From positions 4,030,001 through 4,094,000 of the forward strand of contig NZ_AP021874.1 in assembly GCF_009688945.1 (NCBI RefSeq): DNA of 64,000 nucleotides. The letters run 5' to 3'. Made by a program: the position numbers and the translations under genes. Of the stretch, positions 25,335 to 34,969 are shown in pieces (within the stretch, counting starts at the first letter, position 1; the number at the start of each line of letters is the position of its first letter). The DNA comes from Desulfosarcina alkanivorans (GTDB lineage Bacteria > Desulfobacterota > Desulfobacteria > Desulfobacterales > Desulfosarcinaceae). Under the pieces are notes generated by a model. It saw nothing but the letters and a program-made list of their open reading frames with translations. It was not told the DNA's origin and made no database searches.

Positions 25335-26049
25335 CAAACCCGGCCGCATAGACCGTCGCCTGGTCGAAAAACCTGAACCGCAGGGTGCCGCTGTCCAGTA
25401 CCGTCACCCCGGCCTGGATAAGGTGGACATCACGGCCGATCTCCCTGGTGTACTGAATCCCCACCTGGCCCACCCGGCCCCCACCGACTCCCGTGCGTTT
25501 GACGAGCGTCTCCAGGTACTCCAGGTAAATCGCATTGTTCACATGGCCATTGGGGTCGAAATCCCCTTCCCGGATGGTGATCGGCACCGTCTGCTGCGGG
25601 GCGAAGGCGTTGTCCACCTCGAATTCGATGGCGCCGGGGTCGAGGACATCCCGGGCTTCGGCCGTGTAGGGCGCGGACACCGTCGTGGGGATTTTGGCGA
25701 CCCGTTGGCGGTTCAGGTCATAATAGAGCCATCGGCTGGTGGCTGCCGCCACCGTCTCATGGCCGCAGCAGACCAGAAAATCCCTGCCGGCCCGAAACCC
25801 CGCCGAGCCCCTGTGCCATGTCCGCAGGGTGACCGTCTCCCGGTAGCGGGGCAGTCGGCAGATGTGCACCCGCATGCGGTTCAGAATCCACACGGCACCG
25901 GCGGCCAGCATGTCCGCCGCCCCCAGCCCCACCGATTCCGAATGGTGAAGCGCACCCCGCTGGAGGCGCTGAAACAGCACCGGCAGCTTCATGCGAAACG
26001 CCGTGTCCACCTCGTCGTACTCCACAATTGACGTCTGTTCAAATTCCAT
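25297..26049 (-). CDS. Acyl-ACP thioesterase-like double hot-dog protein
   Basis: 250 residues from the ATG at 26049; a GTG start at 26070 would add 7 residues. The protein has two tandem hot-dog halves. The first is VDTAFRMKLPVLFQRLQRGA with HHSESVGLGA; the second has REGDFDPNGHVNNAIYLEYL, where Asp and the H-V-N-N motif correspond to the catalytic Asp/Asn/His region of FatA/FatB-type acyl-ACP thioesterases. It probably releases free fatty acids from ACP in the cytoplasm. It lies 82 bp downstream of the FAD/Fe-S dehydrogenase gene on the same strand, and its 3' end overlaps the convergent histidine kinase gene. Confidence 0.82.
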   Translation of the reverse strand: MEFEQTSIVEYDEVDTAFRMKLPVLFQRLQRGALHHSESVGLGAADMLAAGAVWILNRMRVHICRLPRYRETVTLRTWHRGSAGFRAGRDFLVCCGHETVAAATSRWLYYDLNRQRVAKIPTTVSAPYTAEARDVLDPGAIEFEVDNAFAPQQTVPITIREGDFDPNGHVNNAIYLEYLETLVKRTGVGGGRVGQVGIQYTREIGRDVHLIQAGVTVLDSGTLRFRFFDQATVYAAGFVTAPAAPPESSG

Positions 26050-26131
26050 GGCGGTCCACTTTCCCGGCACGCTTGGCTGCGCCCGGGTTTCATCGAACGA
26101 CGGCCCGGGTCAACAGATACCGTTCACCCCC

Positions 26132-29100
26132 CTAAAAGCTTATGACGGCAGCCCTTTTCCGCCAGCCCCGGCTCCCGTCCAGCCAATCCCCGCCGTCCAT
26201 GCAAATGGCCAGCGCCTCGGCCAGGTGCCTGGCCTTGAATCCCATCGATTCACTGCGTCCCAGGCCGGACAGGCACGAGGGGCAGTTGGTGAGCACGATC
26301 TTCTCATCGGTGGCCCCGCCAAAAGCCGTCGCGAGGGCGTCCCGTTTGCGCGCCCGCATGGCTGCGGCCACGTCCGGCCGGCTCAGGGCCAGGGTGCCGG
26401 CCTCCCCGCAGCAGTGGGGCACCACCGCCGCAGGGCTGCCCAGGCGGGCCAGCAGCGCCTCCCCCCGACCCTCCAGGGAGTCGTGGCAGGGGACATGATA
26501 GTACTGCCCAAGGCCGCTGCCGGCAGCCAGCCCGCTGTCAATGGCCAGCCGGCTGACATCCGCCAGCTGACAGCCGAAAATGGCCGGCACGCCCATGTCG
26601 TCCAGGGATTCCCGGCAGGTGCCGCAACTGACCGCCACGGCATCGAAGTGCCAGTGCCCGAAGCGCTCGCGAATCTGGTTCAGGATGACCGCCGTGCGCA
26701 TGGTCTGGCGGCGGTGCATGTCGGCTTTGGCATTGACCCGTGCCGGAAACCCGCAGCACAGAAAGGGTGGCGGCAGGAGCACCCGCATGCCCATCCGGAT
26801 TAAAATGTGGATGGCCGCCAGGGCGACCCGCGAATAGAGCCGTTCGGAGCCGCAGCCGGGAAAATAAAAGATCGTGTGCCGCACCTCGCCGTCCGGTTCG
26901 AGCACCACGGCCTGGCCGGGCCCGCAGGCGGGCAGCCGGCTGAAAAGGGTGCCCCCCGGAACCGGTGGCATGGGGGCTCGCAGCAGGCCCAGCCCCCTGG
27001 CGCCGGCCAGCCGCCGGGCTCCGGGCAGCCGGTTGAGCATCCAGGCACCGGCCCGCTGAAGGCGGCTGCCCGCCCACAGGGCCGTGGGCCGCAGGAGGCC
27101 ATTTACCGCCGGTGAGCGGCTGTCCAGGTAGGCCAGGGCCATGCCGGTGGCCGGTGCGGTCTTTCGGTAGCGGCGCGCCGTCAGGATCTCCCGCTCCAGA
27201 ACGGACACGGCACCCGTATCGATGTCCACCGGACAGGGGGGCTGACATTTGTGACAGATGGTGCAATGGTCGGCCACCTGCCCCAGGTACTTGAGCGCGT
27301 TGAATCCGGTGGAGCGGAAGCGCTGGGTTTCGTAGAGGATGGCCTCGATGAGCGCCACCACGGCCAGGTTCTTGTTGCGGGGATGATAAAACAGGTTCTC
27401 TTTGGGGTGAAACACGCAACAGGGGGTCTTGCAGCGGCCGCAGCGCACGCAGCCGGAGATCTGCTCGGCCAGCGCCTCCAGTTCGCCGTGGCGCAGGATG
27501 CTGGCCTCCAGTTCCAGCAGGTTGAAGGACGGGGCGTAAACCAGCTGCGCTGCCCGGGGGTCGCTCAGCTTGCCCGGATTCATGATCGCCTCGGGATCCA
27601 CCTGCCGACGATAGCGGCTGAGGTCTTCGATACGACTTTTTTCCAGGTAGTTGAACTTGGTGAACCCGATGCCGTGCTCGCCGCTGACGGCCCCGCCCAG
27701 GTCCACCGCCTTGGCCATGACCGCATCGGCGGTTTCGGCGGCCCGGATCATCATCTCCCGGTCATTGGAAAAAACGGGGATATTGACGTGGATGTTTCCG
27801 TCCCCGGCGTGCATGTGGGTGGCGATGGCAATCAGCCGCGACCGGGTGTCGGCATAGATCTCGCCAATCTCCTGGTTGATTTTCACATAGCCGCTGAACA
27901 ATTCGCCCAGTTCGGCCTTGAGCTGCCGGATGTGCGTCTCCTCCTGGAGATGGTGCTTGCCGGCCAGCCGGATGCGCGCCAGGGCGGCCATGAGCAGCTG
28001 TTTGGCCGCGGGCAGTTTGGCCGCCAGCCACTCGGGGTCCTCCAGGGGCTGGGCCGTCTCCAGGTGGGCGCCGAGGCGAAACACCAGAGCCTGCTGGTTC
28101 TCGCGCTGCTCCTCGGCGTTGATGTCGTCGGCGAACCGGGCAAACTCGGCCAGTGCGGCGATGGGCAGGACAATGTCTTCGTTGAGCTTGAAGGATTGGG
28201 TCCGCCTGGCGATGGCCCCCAGGCGTTTGCGGTCCCGCCAGAAGCGCCGGGCCTCCTGTTCGTTTTCGGCCACGAACAGGTGGGTGTTGGGAAATTCGGC
28301 CATGAGCCCTTCGAGACGCTCGAGGCCGCGCCGGATCTGGTCGTCGTCGTGCCCCACCATATCCACCAGCAGCACGGCCTTGGGCAGGTCCTGCCGGGGG
28401 GACTTGACCTTGTATCCGATGGCGCGCACATAGGCGTCGTCGAAGTGCTCCAGGGCCATGAGCGTTTCTTGACCGCGGTTGGCAAAGACCTCGCAGATGG
28501 CGGCGATCGCCCGGCTGGCTTCGTCCATGTCCGTACCGAAAAACTCCAGGCAGCAGGTGGCTTTCTCGGGATAGGCCCGGTGAAGGATGAAACGGGCCGA
28601 GGTGATGATGCCATCGGTGCCCTCCTTCTGGATGCCGGGCAATCCGGACAGCGCCTTGTTGGTGATGTCCTTGCCCAGCCCGGCCTGGCGGATCTGGAGG
28701 CCGTCCAGGGTCACCGTACGAACCAGCTGCCCCGTGTCATCGGCAATGTCGAAGTCGATCCGGTCGTCGGGCAGGATGCGCCGCAGGGTGTGGCCCCGCC
28801 GCCGGACCGTGTAAAAGCGGCCATCGGGCATGGCGATGACGAATGACAGCAGGTTGTCGATGGCCGTGCCCCACAACACGGCGGTCTTGCCGCCTGCGTT
28901 TTCGGCGATGTTGCCGCCGATGGTACAGGCCCATGCGCTGGTCGGATCCGTGGCAAACACCAGCCCCTGCCTGGCGGCATAGGCCATGGCCGCATCCGTG
29001 ATCACGCCGGATTCCAGGTGGATGACGGCCGCCTGCCGGCGGCCCGGGTCCGGAGCCGGCATCTCACACGTTTCGATGCCATGAATGCGATTGAGCCGTT

Positions 29101-29746
29101 CGGTGTTGACGATCACGCAGCCGTCTTCAAGGGGCACGCTCCCGCCGGTGAGTCCGGTGCCCCCGCCCCGGGGGACCACCTTGAAGCCGGCCTCGGCAAT
29201 GGCCCGGATCACCAGCGGCACCTGCGCCTCACGGGTGGGGCGCACCACGGCCAGCGGCAGACAGAGGCGCCAGTTGGTGGCGTCGGTCACGTGGGCGTTC
29301 AGGGTAAACGGATCGGTGAAGACATGTTCCCGGCCGACCACGGGAGCCAGGCGCCGATGGATCAGCCGCTGACCGTCACGGATTTGACGGATGCCGGCAT
29401 GGCTTTCATCCAGCAGGCGCCGGCAATCATCGATCACGGCCGTCCGTTCAGCAGCCTCGCCCGCCTCCCGTGACACCATCTCCAGATCCATGCGAACGGC
29501 CTTGAAGAACCGTTGCTGCCGCCGCGGTGAAGCGAGCAATTCATTGCGGATAAAGGGATTTCGACGCAGCATGAACATATCGCCGAAAAATCGCATCAGG
29601 GGCCGGAACACCGGTCCCGCAGCCTTCAGGAAACTGCTTTTCTGCAGCCGGCCGAACCCGGCATCCCCGAGGAGCAGGCGAAGCACCTGGCTGTCATCGG
29701 CAGAGGTATAGTTAAAGGGTATTTTTCGGGTTTCGCTGTCTGGCAT
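26132..29746 (-). CDS. Giant FAD- and Fe-S-binding dehydrogenase (GlcD-GlcF/YdiJ-type fusion)
   Basis: 1204 residues. The FAD_binding_4 (PCMH) domain spans about 130-330, with GFKVVPRGGGTGLTGGSVPL near residue 195. The FAD-oxidase C domain follows, with ATHMHAGDGNIHVNIPVF and GGAVSGEHGIGFTK metal/FAD motifs. Two ferredoxin-type clusters are CVRCGRCKTPCC near 765 and CTICHKCQPPCPVDI near 832. Two CCG-type cysteine motifs lie in the C-terminal third (FLCCGFPARVNAK near 998, HCCGEAGTLAL near 1112). It should oxidise a 2-hydroxy acid (D-lactate, glycolate or 2-hydroxyglutarate type) and pass electrons through Fe-S clusters. It is ~180 residues longer than YdiJ, with an extra N-terminal ~100 residues. 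Confidence 0.92.
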   Translation of the reverse strand: MPDSETRKIPFNYTSADDSQVLRLLLGDAGFGRLQKSSFLKAAGPVFRPLMRFFGDMFMLRRNPFIRNELLASPRRQQRFFKAVRMDLEMVSREAGEAAERTAVIDDCRRLLDESHAGIRQIRDGQRLIHRRLAPVVGREHVFTDPFTLNAHVTDATNWRLCLPLAVVRPTREAQVPLVIRAIAEAGFKVVPRGGGTGLTGGSVPLEDGCVIVNTERLNRIHGIETCEMPAPDPGRRQAAVIHLESGVITDAAMAYAARQGLVFATDPTSAWACTIGGNIAENAGGKTAVLWGTAIDNLLSFVIAMPDGRFYTVRRRGHTLRRILPDDRIDFDIADDTGQLVRTVTLDGLQIRQAGLGKDITNKALSGLPGIQKEGTDGIITSARFILHRAYPEKATCCLEFFGTDMDEASRAIAAICEVFANRGQETLMALEHFDDAYVRAIGYKVKSPRQDLPKAVLLVDMVGHDDDQIRRGLERLEGLMAEFPNTHLFVAENEQEARRFWRDRKRLGAIARRTQSFKLNEDIVLPIAALAEFARFADDINAEEQRENQQALVFRLGAHLETAQPLEDPEWLAAKLPAAKQLLMAALARIRLAGKHHLQEETHIRQLKAELGELFSGYVKINQEIGEIYADTRSRLIAIATHMHAGDGNIHVNIPVFSNDREMMIRAAETADAVMAKAVDLGGAVSGEHGIGFTKFNYLEKSRIEDLSRYRRQVDPEAIMNPGKLSDPRAAQLVYAPSFNLLELEASILRHGELEALAEQISGCVRCGRCKTPCCVFHPKENLFYHPRNKNLAVVALIEAILYETQRFRSTGFNALKYLGQVADHCTICHKCQPPCPVDIDTGAVSVLEREILTARRYRKTAPATGMALAYLDSRSPAVNGLLRPTALWAGSRLQRAGAWMLNRLPGARRLAGARGLGLLRAPMPPVPGGTLFSRLPACGPGQAVVLEPDGEVRHTIFYFPGCGSERLYSRVALAAIHILIRMGMRVLLPPPFLCCGFPARVNAKADMHRRQTMRTAVILNQIRERFGHWHFDAVAVSCGTCRESLDDMGVPAIFGCQLADVSRLAIDSGLAAGSGLGQYYHVPCHDSLEGRGEALLARLGSPAAVVPHCCGEAGTLALSRPDVAAAMRARKRDALATAFGGATDEKIVLTNCPSCLSGLGRSESMGFKARHLAEALAICMDGGDWLDGSRGWRKRAAVISF

Positions 29747-30212
29747 ATGGCCGGCCTTGGTATCCGTTATTTCTGTGTACTGGAAACGGGTTCCAAATCA
29801 CAATTCCCGTCAATTGGCAACCGTTTCAGCGGCAGGGGCCGGTTGCCGTCGTACCGGCCCGCCCCGTGGCTTTTCGGGTCCACGGGTCGGGCGATCGAAA
29901 GGGCCTACAGGGGGCGATTATTTTTCCCATTGATTCGGGGGGTAACGATCTGCCCGGGCTGAATGGACGGGTGAATCTGATCCAGTTGTGTGATATGGAC
30001 CTTTCCGGGCCGCCGATCGGGCCATGTATGGGGTCAGGCACAGTTGTATACAAAATGTAACATGTTTCACAGATAAAACGCCGGCTGCCGCCCCCCGGCG
30101 TTGCCCCCATGGCAGCGGACAACAACATAACACTTTGGAATGTTTGTTGCATATTTAACGCTGACCATGCAACATGATACTTGATTGCAGCGACGACAGG
30201 AGGGGAAAAGGG
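29747..30212. other. Intergenic region, no gene recognised
   Basis: About 466 bp between divergent genes (FAD/Fe-S dehydrogenase and TerB-like). The second half is AT-rich with TGTTGCATATTTAACGC near 30146, which could hold the promoter of the TerB-like gene, but no clear -35/-10 pair is assigned. Confidence 0.4.
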
Positions 30213-30635
30213 ATGCCAGAGGCCGACAAGGAAAAAAGGACTGCTGTGTTCGACCGCGAAACCTACGTAAAAATGCTGATCACCATTGCCCGGGCCGACA
30301 AGGAAAACGGCCTGCAGGAGTATCGCTACATCCGCAAGCAGGCCATCCAGCTGGGCGTCGACTACGCAGCGGTGCTGAAAGACACCCAAAAGAATTTTGA
30401 AATCGGCACCCAGCAGGTGTCCCGCCTGACGGCGCTGCGCGTCCTCAAAGATGCCATCATGATCGCATCCATGGACAGCAATTTTACCCTGCCCGAAAAG
30501 CAGAAAATTTATACCTACGCCGAAAAGCTGGACATCCCCCGAACCGATGTGGATCAGCTTGAAGTTCTCGTCGGCGCGCTCAAAGAACTGGACGACCGCT
30601 GGAAGGAACTGGTAGCCGGCCATCCCGATGAATAG
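30213..30635 (+). CDS. TerB-like small helical protein
   Basis: 140 residues from the ATG at 30213, supported by AGGAGGGG about 10 bp upstream. It is soluble and all-helical: DRETYVKMLITIARADKENG, LQEYRYIRKQAIQLGV, ALRVLKDAIMIASMDSNFTL, PEKQKIYTYAEKLDI. The repeated acidic A-x-x-D-x-x-(F/G)-x-L-x-E pattern resembles the TerB/DUF533 fold, in which such acidic helix-loop patterns are thought to bind metal ions. Its end overlaps the exchanger gene by 8 nt, so the two are likely co-translated and linked in function. No direct function is known. Confidence 0.65.
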   Translation: MPEADKEKRTAVFDRETYVKMLITIARADKENGLQEYRYIRKQAIQLGVDYAAVLKDTQKNFEIGTQQVSRLTALRVLKDAIMIASMDSNFTLPEKQKIYTYAEKLDIPRTDVDQLEVLVGALKELDDRWKELVAGHPDE

Positions 30636-31698
30636 GCCCGCATTGATCACCCCCATTTTCGACTACACTGACCGGGCCATCGCCTGTTGCAGGGCGGGTC
30701 TTTTGCAGCTGGACGGGTGGTGGCGGTTCTTATCCGCGCTGGACCCCTGGTTTTCCCTGGGCCTGTTTCTCGTCTGCTCCGTGCTCATGGTCTACCGTCT
30801 TAACGTACTGGAACGCAAAGGCCTCGAAGGCACCGTCCTGGGCACGCTGGTCATGCCATATGCCTCGGGGTTTCCCAACCTGATGTTTGCCTTTTCCCTC
30901 GGCCGCCAGGGCGGCAGCGGGTCGGTCATCCTTGAAAACTGCATCGTCAACAACGTCACCAACCTGACCCTGCTCATCGGCCTGCCGGCGCTCGTCTGGA
31001 CCCTGAACATCATCCCGTCCCGGACGGCGCGGACGGCCCACCGCCCCGTGTCCAAGCTTCATCGCCTCAACACCCTTTCCCTGATCCTGACCCTCGTGGC
31101 CCTCTTTTTTTTCACCGGCGCCCTGTGGGCCCTGGGCAGGGACGGGACCCTGGATTTTGGAGACGGCCTGGTGCTGGTGGGCATATTCCTCTTCTGGCAG
31201 GTGCTGCACGTATTTGACGTCCTCAAATACAACATCCACCAGCGCCGCTCGCTGCCGTGGACCATCCTGGTGGACGTTTTGCTGGTGGTGGCCCTGGGCG
31301 CCGGCGTCCTCAACGGCATCGACCGGCTGGTGGCCTGGGTCATGGCCCTTGGCCCGGGGTTTGTGCTCTACGACCAGCTGGGGCTTCTCAGCGGCTGCCT
31401 CATGGTGCTGCCCAATGCGGTGCTGGCCGCCTACTATGCCTGGGCCGGTCGGGCGGATATCGTCTACAGTTCACAGGTGGGCGACGGCCACATCTGCATC
31501 CCCATGTGCATCGGCCTGTTTGCCCTCTTTTCCATGATCCAGGTGCCGGCCCAGACCACCATGGGGATCATGGTCATCGTCGGCGCGGGCCTGGTTCACC
31601 TGTTTTTCGTTTCCGTCGTCGGCCGGCTTCCCCGGTTCATGGGCGCCCTGCTGACCATCGCCTACGGTATCTTTATCTACACCGGGCTTGTCGCATAA
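30628..31698 (+). CDS. Divergent CaCA-superfamily (sodium/calcium exchanger-like) membrane protein
   Basis: 356 residues with about ten membrane segments and two alpha-repeat-like units. Repeat 1: PYASGFPNLMFAFSLG and SVILENCIVNNVTNLTLLIG (residues ~80-115). Repeat 2: GCLMVLPNAVLAAYYAWAGR, then QVGDGHICIPMCIGLFAL (residues ~257-300). In typical exchangers the P-E of each repeat provides the key cation-binding Glu; here both positions are Asn (Asn84, Asn263), while acidic residues occur at Glu103 and Asp286. This points to changed ion selectivity or coupling. It is coupled to the TerB-like gene by an 8-nt overlap. Confidence 0.75.
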   Translation: MNRPALITPIFDYTDRAIACCRAGLLQLDGWWRFLSALDPWFSLGLFLVCSVLMVYRLNVLERKGLEGTVLGTLVMPYASGFPNLMFAFSLGRQGGSGSVILENCIVNNVTNLTLLIGLPALVWTLNIIPSRTARTAHRPVSKLHRLNTLSLILTLVALFFFTGALWALGRDGTLDFGDGLVLVGIFLFWQVLHVFDVLKYNIHQRRSLPWTILVDVLLVVALGAGVLNGIDRLVAWVMALGPGFVLYDQLGLLSGCLMVLPNAVLAAYYAWAGRADIVYSSQVGDGHICIPMCIGLFALFSMIQVPAQTTMGIMVIVGAGLVHLFFVSVVGRLPRFMGALLTIAYGIFIYTGLVA

Positions 31699-31925
31699 TT
31701 CCAACAACGCAACAGTTAACATAATCAGGGCTCCAAATAAGAGCCTACCCGTTTAGATGGTTTCAGTAGTGACGGGGGTTAGCTGGAGTTATATATCCAC
31801 CGAAACTTGTTTGGGCCTGTTGTAGACATCACGTATATGCAATGCAGACAAGATGTAAAATACCCCGGCTATGACATCTGTATTTTTAGAATCGTTTTCT
31901 ATCTGCCATCGTAATTCAGCAAATC

Positions 31926-33605
31926 CTAAGTTACGGACCGAAATTTAAATCTACCCACCAATGCATTAAGTTCTTCTGCAAGGCCACTCAATTGAATGGC
32001 CCTATCACTTACCTGTCTACTGCTGCTGTTCATATCTCCTGCTGCTTGGTTGACTTTGGAGATCTCCCTGGCAATCTCTTTAGCCGCTAGTGAGCTCTGG
32101 GAAACGTTATCGTTTACAGTACCGATTCCTCGGGACACTTGGGTAACATTCTCTGCTATTTCGCTGGTAGTCAACGACTGCTCCTCGACAGCTGTGGCGA
32201 TTCCTGTCACGATTTCGTTAATATCGGTAACAACTTTCGAGATACCATTGATACCAGTAATTGTGTATTTGGTATTCGTCTGTATGCCTTCAATTCTACT
32301 CTCAATCTCGCATGTAGCATCAGCGGTTTGTTTGGCCAGTTCTTTGATTTCGTTGGCAACTACGGCAAAGCCCTTGCCAGCCTCACCAGCCCTGGCGGCT
32401 TCGATGGTAGCATTTAAAGCTAATAAATTAACTTGTTCGGATATATCGGTAACCGTTTCCACCACCTTGCTTATGGCATTTGCCGAATTACCTAGCTCTG
32501 CAACTTGTTCGGACGCTTCTTCAGCACGGGAGACCGCTCCTGCAGTGATCGTGCTTGCTTTTTCCGTGTTCTGAGCGATTTCATTGATAGTGGCAGCCAT
32601 CTGATCAGTGGCCGATGTAACCATGCCTACATTGGCCGCAGCCCGATCCATCGAATCGGCCACTGAGTCTGAATTTGTGCTCAATTCTATGGCTCCGGCT
32701 GAAACGGTTTCCGCCTGGGATGCAGTCTGTTTCGCGCTGTCCACCATTCTGCTGGCAAGCTCAGACAACTCGCTCGAAGAAGAGTCCAGGCTTTGAGCGT
32801 TGCTGGCAACATTGTTAATAATCCCTTGTAATTTCTCCATGAAAGAATTAAACCATTTGGCCAATTCGCCGACTTCATCCCGACTGTTGTTTTCAAGCCT
32901 GGTGGTTAAATTGCCTTCGCCCTCTGCAAGATCTTTGAGCATAGCGATGGTATTTCTCAAAGGCCTGCTGATCGAGCGAGAGATAATAAGATAAACTAAA
33001 ATTACGGAACTGAATAGGACACAAATAAAAATTACGGAATTTCTTTTTTGCTGCTTTTTTGCAGAATGTTTAATTAGAGTAAGCGCTTTTTTAATATCTT
33101 CAGAAAATGAGTTCATCACTGAAGATAGATCCTTGCGTAGAATATCGGTCAGTTCTGCGAGGTAGGCAATATCATTTTCCATTTCATCCGTAGTTTCCGA
33201 ACTCAAACTCATTGCTGTATAAACGGTATCTGCTAGTTGTGTGAACTTTTTAAGCTTTTCCACATATGCCATAAGCTCTTCTTTTTGTTCGTTGCTGCCC
33301 CCGTCCAAACTAATGATGGTGTTAATGGCCTTTTGAACTTTCAATGATTTTTCTCTGGCATCGCCGATGATTGAATCATCACCAATCATGACGGCATCTT
33401 TATAGAGTTTAACTTGCTCGTTGAATGCTGCTAACGCCTCCTGACTAAGTTTACTAGAAGGGAAAATATATTCTGAAATTATGTTAAGTTGTTTTTCAGA
33501 CGCCTTGTCATCAATAAAGCCGAAGATCATTGTCCCAAAATACCCTAAAACGAGCAGGCTCAAACCGAGCCATATTTTTTTTCCTAAGGTTAGAGAATTC
33601 CACAT
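31926..33605 (-). CDS. Methyl-accepting chemotaxis protein with helical-bundle sensor
   Basis: 559 residues. Membrane segment 1 is at ~10-30 ([20 protein letters not shown]). The ~160-residue periplasmic region is predicted helical (four-helix-bundle/HBM type). Segment 2 is [20 protein letters not shown], followed by HAMP ([20 protein letters not shown]), then the signalling domain with tip [20 protein letters not shown]. The signalling part is very like that of the chemoreceptor at 16419-18473, although the DNA is more AT-rich. It is last in a minus-strand run after a PstS-like protein and a porin, so it likely senses the same ligand, directly or through the binding protein. Confidence 0.92.
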   Translation of the reverse strand: MWNSLTLGKKIWLGLSLLVLGYFGTMIFGFIDDKASEKQLNIISEYIFPSSKLSQEALAAFNEQVKLYKDAVMIGDDSIIGDAREKSLKVQKAINTIISLDGGSNEQKEELMAYVEKLKKFTQLADTVYTAMSLSSETTDEMENDIAYLAELTDILRKDLSSVMNSFSEDIKKALTLIKHSAKKQQKRNSVIFICVLFSSVILVYLIISRSISRPLRNTIAMLKDLAEGEGNLTTRLENNSRDEVGELAKWFNSFMEKLQGIINNVASNAQSLDSSSSELSELASRMVDSAKQTASQAETVSAGAIELSTNSDSVADSMDRAAANVGMVTSATDQMAATINEIAQNTEKASTITAGAVSRAEEASEQVAELGNSANAISKVVETVTDISEQVNLLALNATIEAARAGEAGKGFAVVANEIKELAKQTADATCEIESRIEGIQTNTKYTITGINGISKVVTDINEIVTGIATAVEEQSLTTSEIAENVTQVSRGIGTVNDNVSQSSLAAKEIAREISKVNQAAGDMNSSSRQVSDRAIQLSGLAEELNALVGRFKFRSVT

Positions 33606-33646
33606 ATAAAACCTTTTTTATTTTCAATGGTTGATAAAGAGGCGAC

Positions 33647-33683
33647 TGCTCAGGCGACGATAATTTCTTTTGTAACCTGAGCA
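33647..33683 (-). terminator. Stem-loop between porin and chemoreceptor genes
   Basis: TGCTCAGG (33647-33654) pairs with CCTGAGCA (33676-33683), an 8-bp perfect stem with a 21-nt loop, located between the porin stop and the chemoreceptor start. There is no T-run on the minus strand, so partial termination or mRNA processing is more likely than full termination. Confidence 0.45.
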
Positions 33684-33700
33684 ATTGTCTTCTCAAACAA

Positions 33701-34909
33701 TTAAAAGCTAAATGTAATTTTAGCTGCATACATAAACCAGTCTTCGTCAGTACCCTTGGGGTTGTCAATGGAGACAACCTGAGCAGTACCATCCAGCATG
33801 TGCCCCTCTAATTTGATGGTCCAATATTCATTGAGGTCGAAACGGGTGGTAAGTGCCCAATCTTTCTGCCAGGCACCGTGATCCGGTAGTCCCTGGGCTT
33901 CTAAAGTATCGCCATCTTTGTCCTCGATATTAGCGTAGTACACAGAATAGTATGTTCCAACCTGAAGCCAATCTGTAAAACGATATGATGCGCTCAAATA
34001 ATATCCTTCAGATTTGGTCGTATCTTCCGGTAGGACGTTGTCAATCCCAAAAGTTAATTCTTGCCTTGTATATTCGGCTGCAAGCACCAAATCATTCCAA
34101 GTGTATTCTGCGGAGGCCACATAATTCGTGATATCATTAAAATCGGCGACCAATGAAGAGCCAGCCGGTAGAGGCCCGAAAGGATAGTTGGTCCGAATAT
34201 CAGAATCAAGACTCAATGTTAGATAGCTGCCTCCGACCCGCAACCCATCCAGCGGAGTCGACCATTGCAAGCTACCAACATAAGCAGTATCGATGTTAAA
34301 TTTTTCAACTTCAAATACCCCACGACCAAGAGCTTCTGTTACTTTTGCGATGCCACTGTCGCTATCCACGTCAAAAGTTCCAATTTGAAGTTGATAAGAG
34401 AGATCACCAAAAACACCGACAGGTATCTCACCGTAAATACCGGCTCCTTGGATGGCCACGAGAGTATCTCGTTGCAAGTCATTGTAAACACTTTGCGGAA
34501 GCAAAATATTGGTTCGCAAAGCGTCAATATCTCTTGTTTCATTATAAAATCCGTAGGGTAATTTTATTTTACCTGCTCGAAATCCGAGCCAATCTTTCCA
34601 CCGATAATCCCCATAAGCCCAATCTAAGGTGACCTCCCCATTTCCTATGTCACCAAGATCCCTGGCAAACAATTGAAGTCCTAAGCGCAGTTTTTCAGTC
34701 AATTCTTTTCCGAAATTAATGCCAAACTCATTAAATTCAAAGGAGCCTTTCTCTGTATTGCCTGCCAAGTAATTGTTGTTGTCCGTTTGCATGTATCCTT
34801 GAGATATAAAACCGTGAATATCGATATCCGCAACTTCTATGGCATGACAATTCAAAATATTCAGAAAAGTAATCGCAAAGCTGAGACAAGTCACAATTAG
34901 TTTTTTCAT
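33701..34909 (-). CDS. Outer-membrane porin-like beta-barrel protein
   Basis: 402 residues. A signal peptide (MKKLIVTCLSFAITFLNILN, cleavage after CHA) precedes IDIHGFISQGYMQTDNNNYL, a typical first strand of porins of the OprO/OprP-like or DcaP-like kind. Alternating hydrophobic strands follow (LRLGLQLFARDLGDIGNG, WLGFRAGKIKLPYGFYNETR), ending in YAAKITFSF with the terminal Phe needed for barrel assembly. The motif GKIKLPYGFYNETR resembles the narrow part of phosphate- or oxyanion-selective porins. It sits between the PstS-like and chemoreceptor genes and probably lets the sensed ligand through the outer membrane. Confidence 0.85.
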   Translation of the reverse strand: MKKLIVTCLSFAITFLNILNCHAIEVADIDIHGFISQGYMQTDNNNYLAGNTEKGSFEFNEFGINFGKELTEKLRLGLQLFARDLGDIGNGEVTLDWAYGDYRWKDWLGFRAGKIKLPYGFYNETRDIDALRTNILLPQSVYNDLQRDTLVAIQGAGIYGEIPVGVFGDLSYQLQIGTFDVDSDSGIAKVTEALGRGVFEVEKFNIDTAYVGSLQWSTPLDGLRVGGSYLTLSLDSDIRTNYPFGPLPAGSSLVADFNDITNYVASAEYTWNDLVLAAEYTRQELTFGIDNVLPEDTTKSEGYYLSASYRFTDWLQVGTYYSVYYANIEDKDGDTLEAQGLPDHGAWQKDWALTTRFDLNEYWTIKLEGHMLDGTAQVVSIDNPKGTDEDWFMYAAKITFSF

Positions 34910-34969
34910 CTTTTCCTCTCATTTTTAAATTATTAAAACATTTAATTCAATAGTATTTTATCAAAAGTA

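Noticed and set aside
27251..28846. 531-codon plus-strand frame opposite the FAD/Fe-S dehydrogenase
   Set aside because: Antisense to clear FAD motifs; low-complexity product with no known fold.
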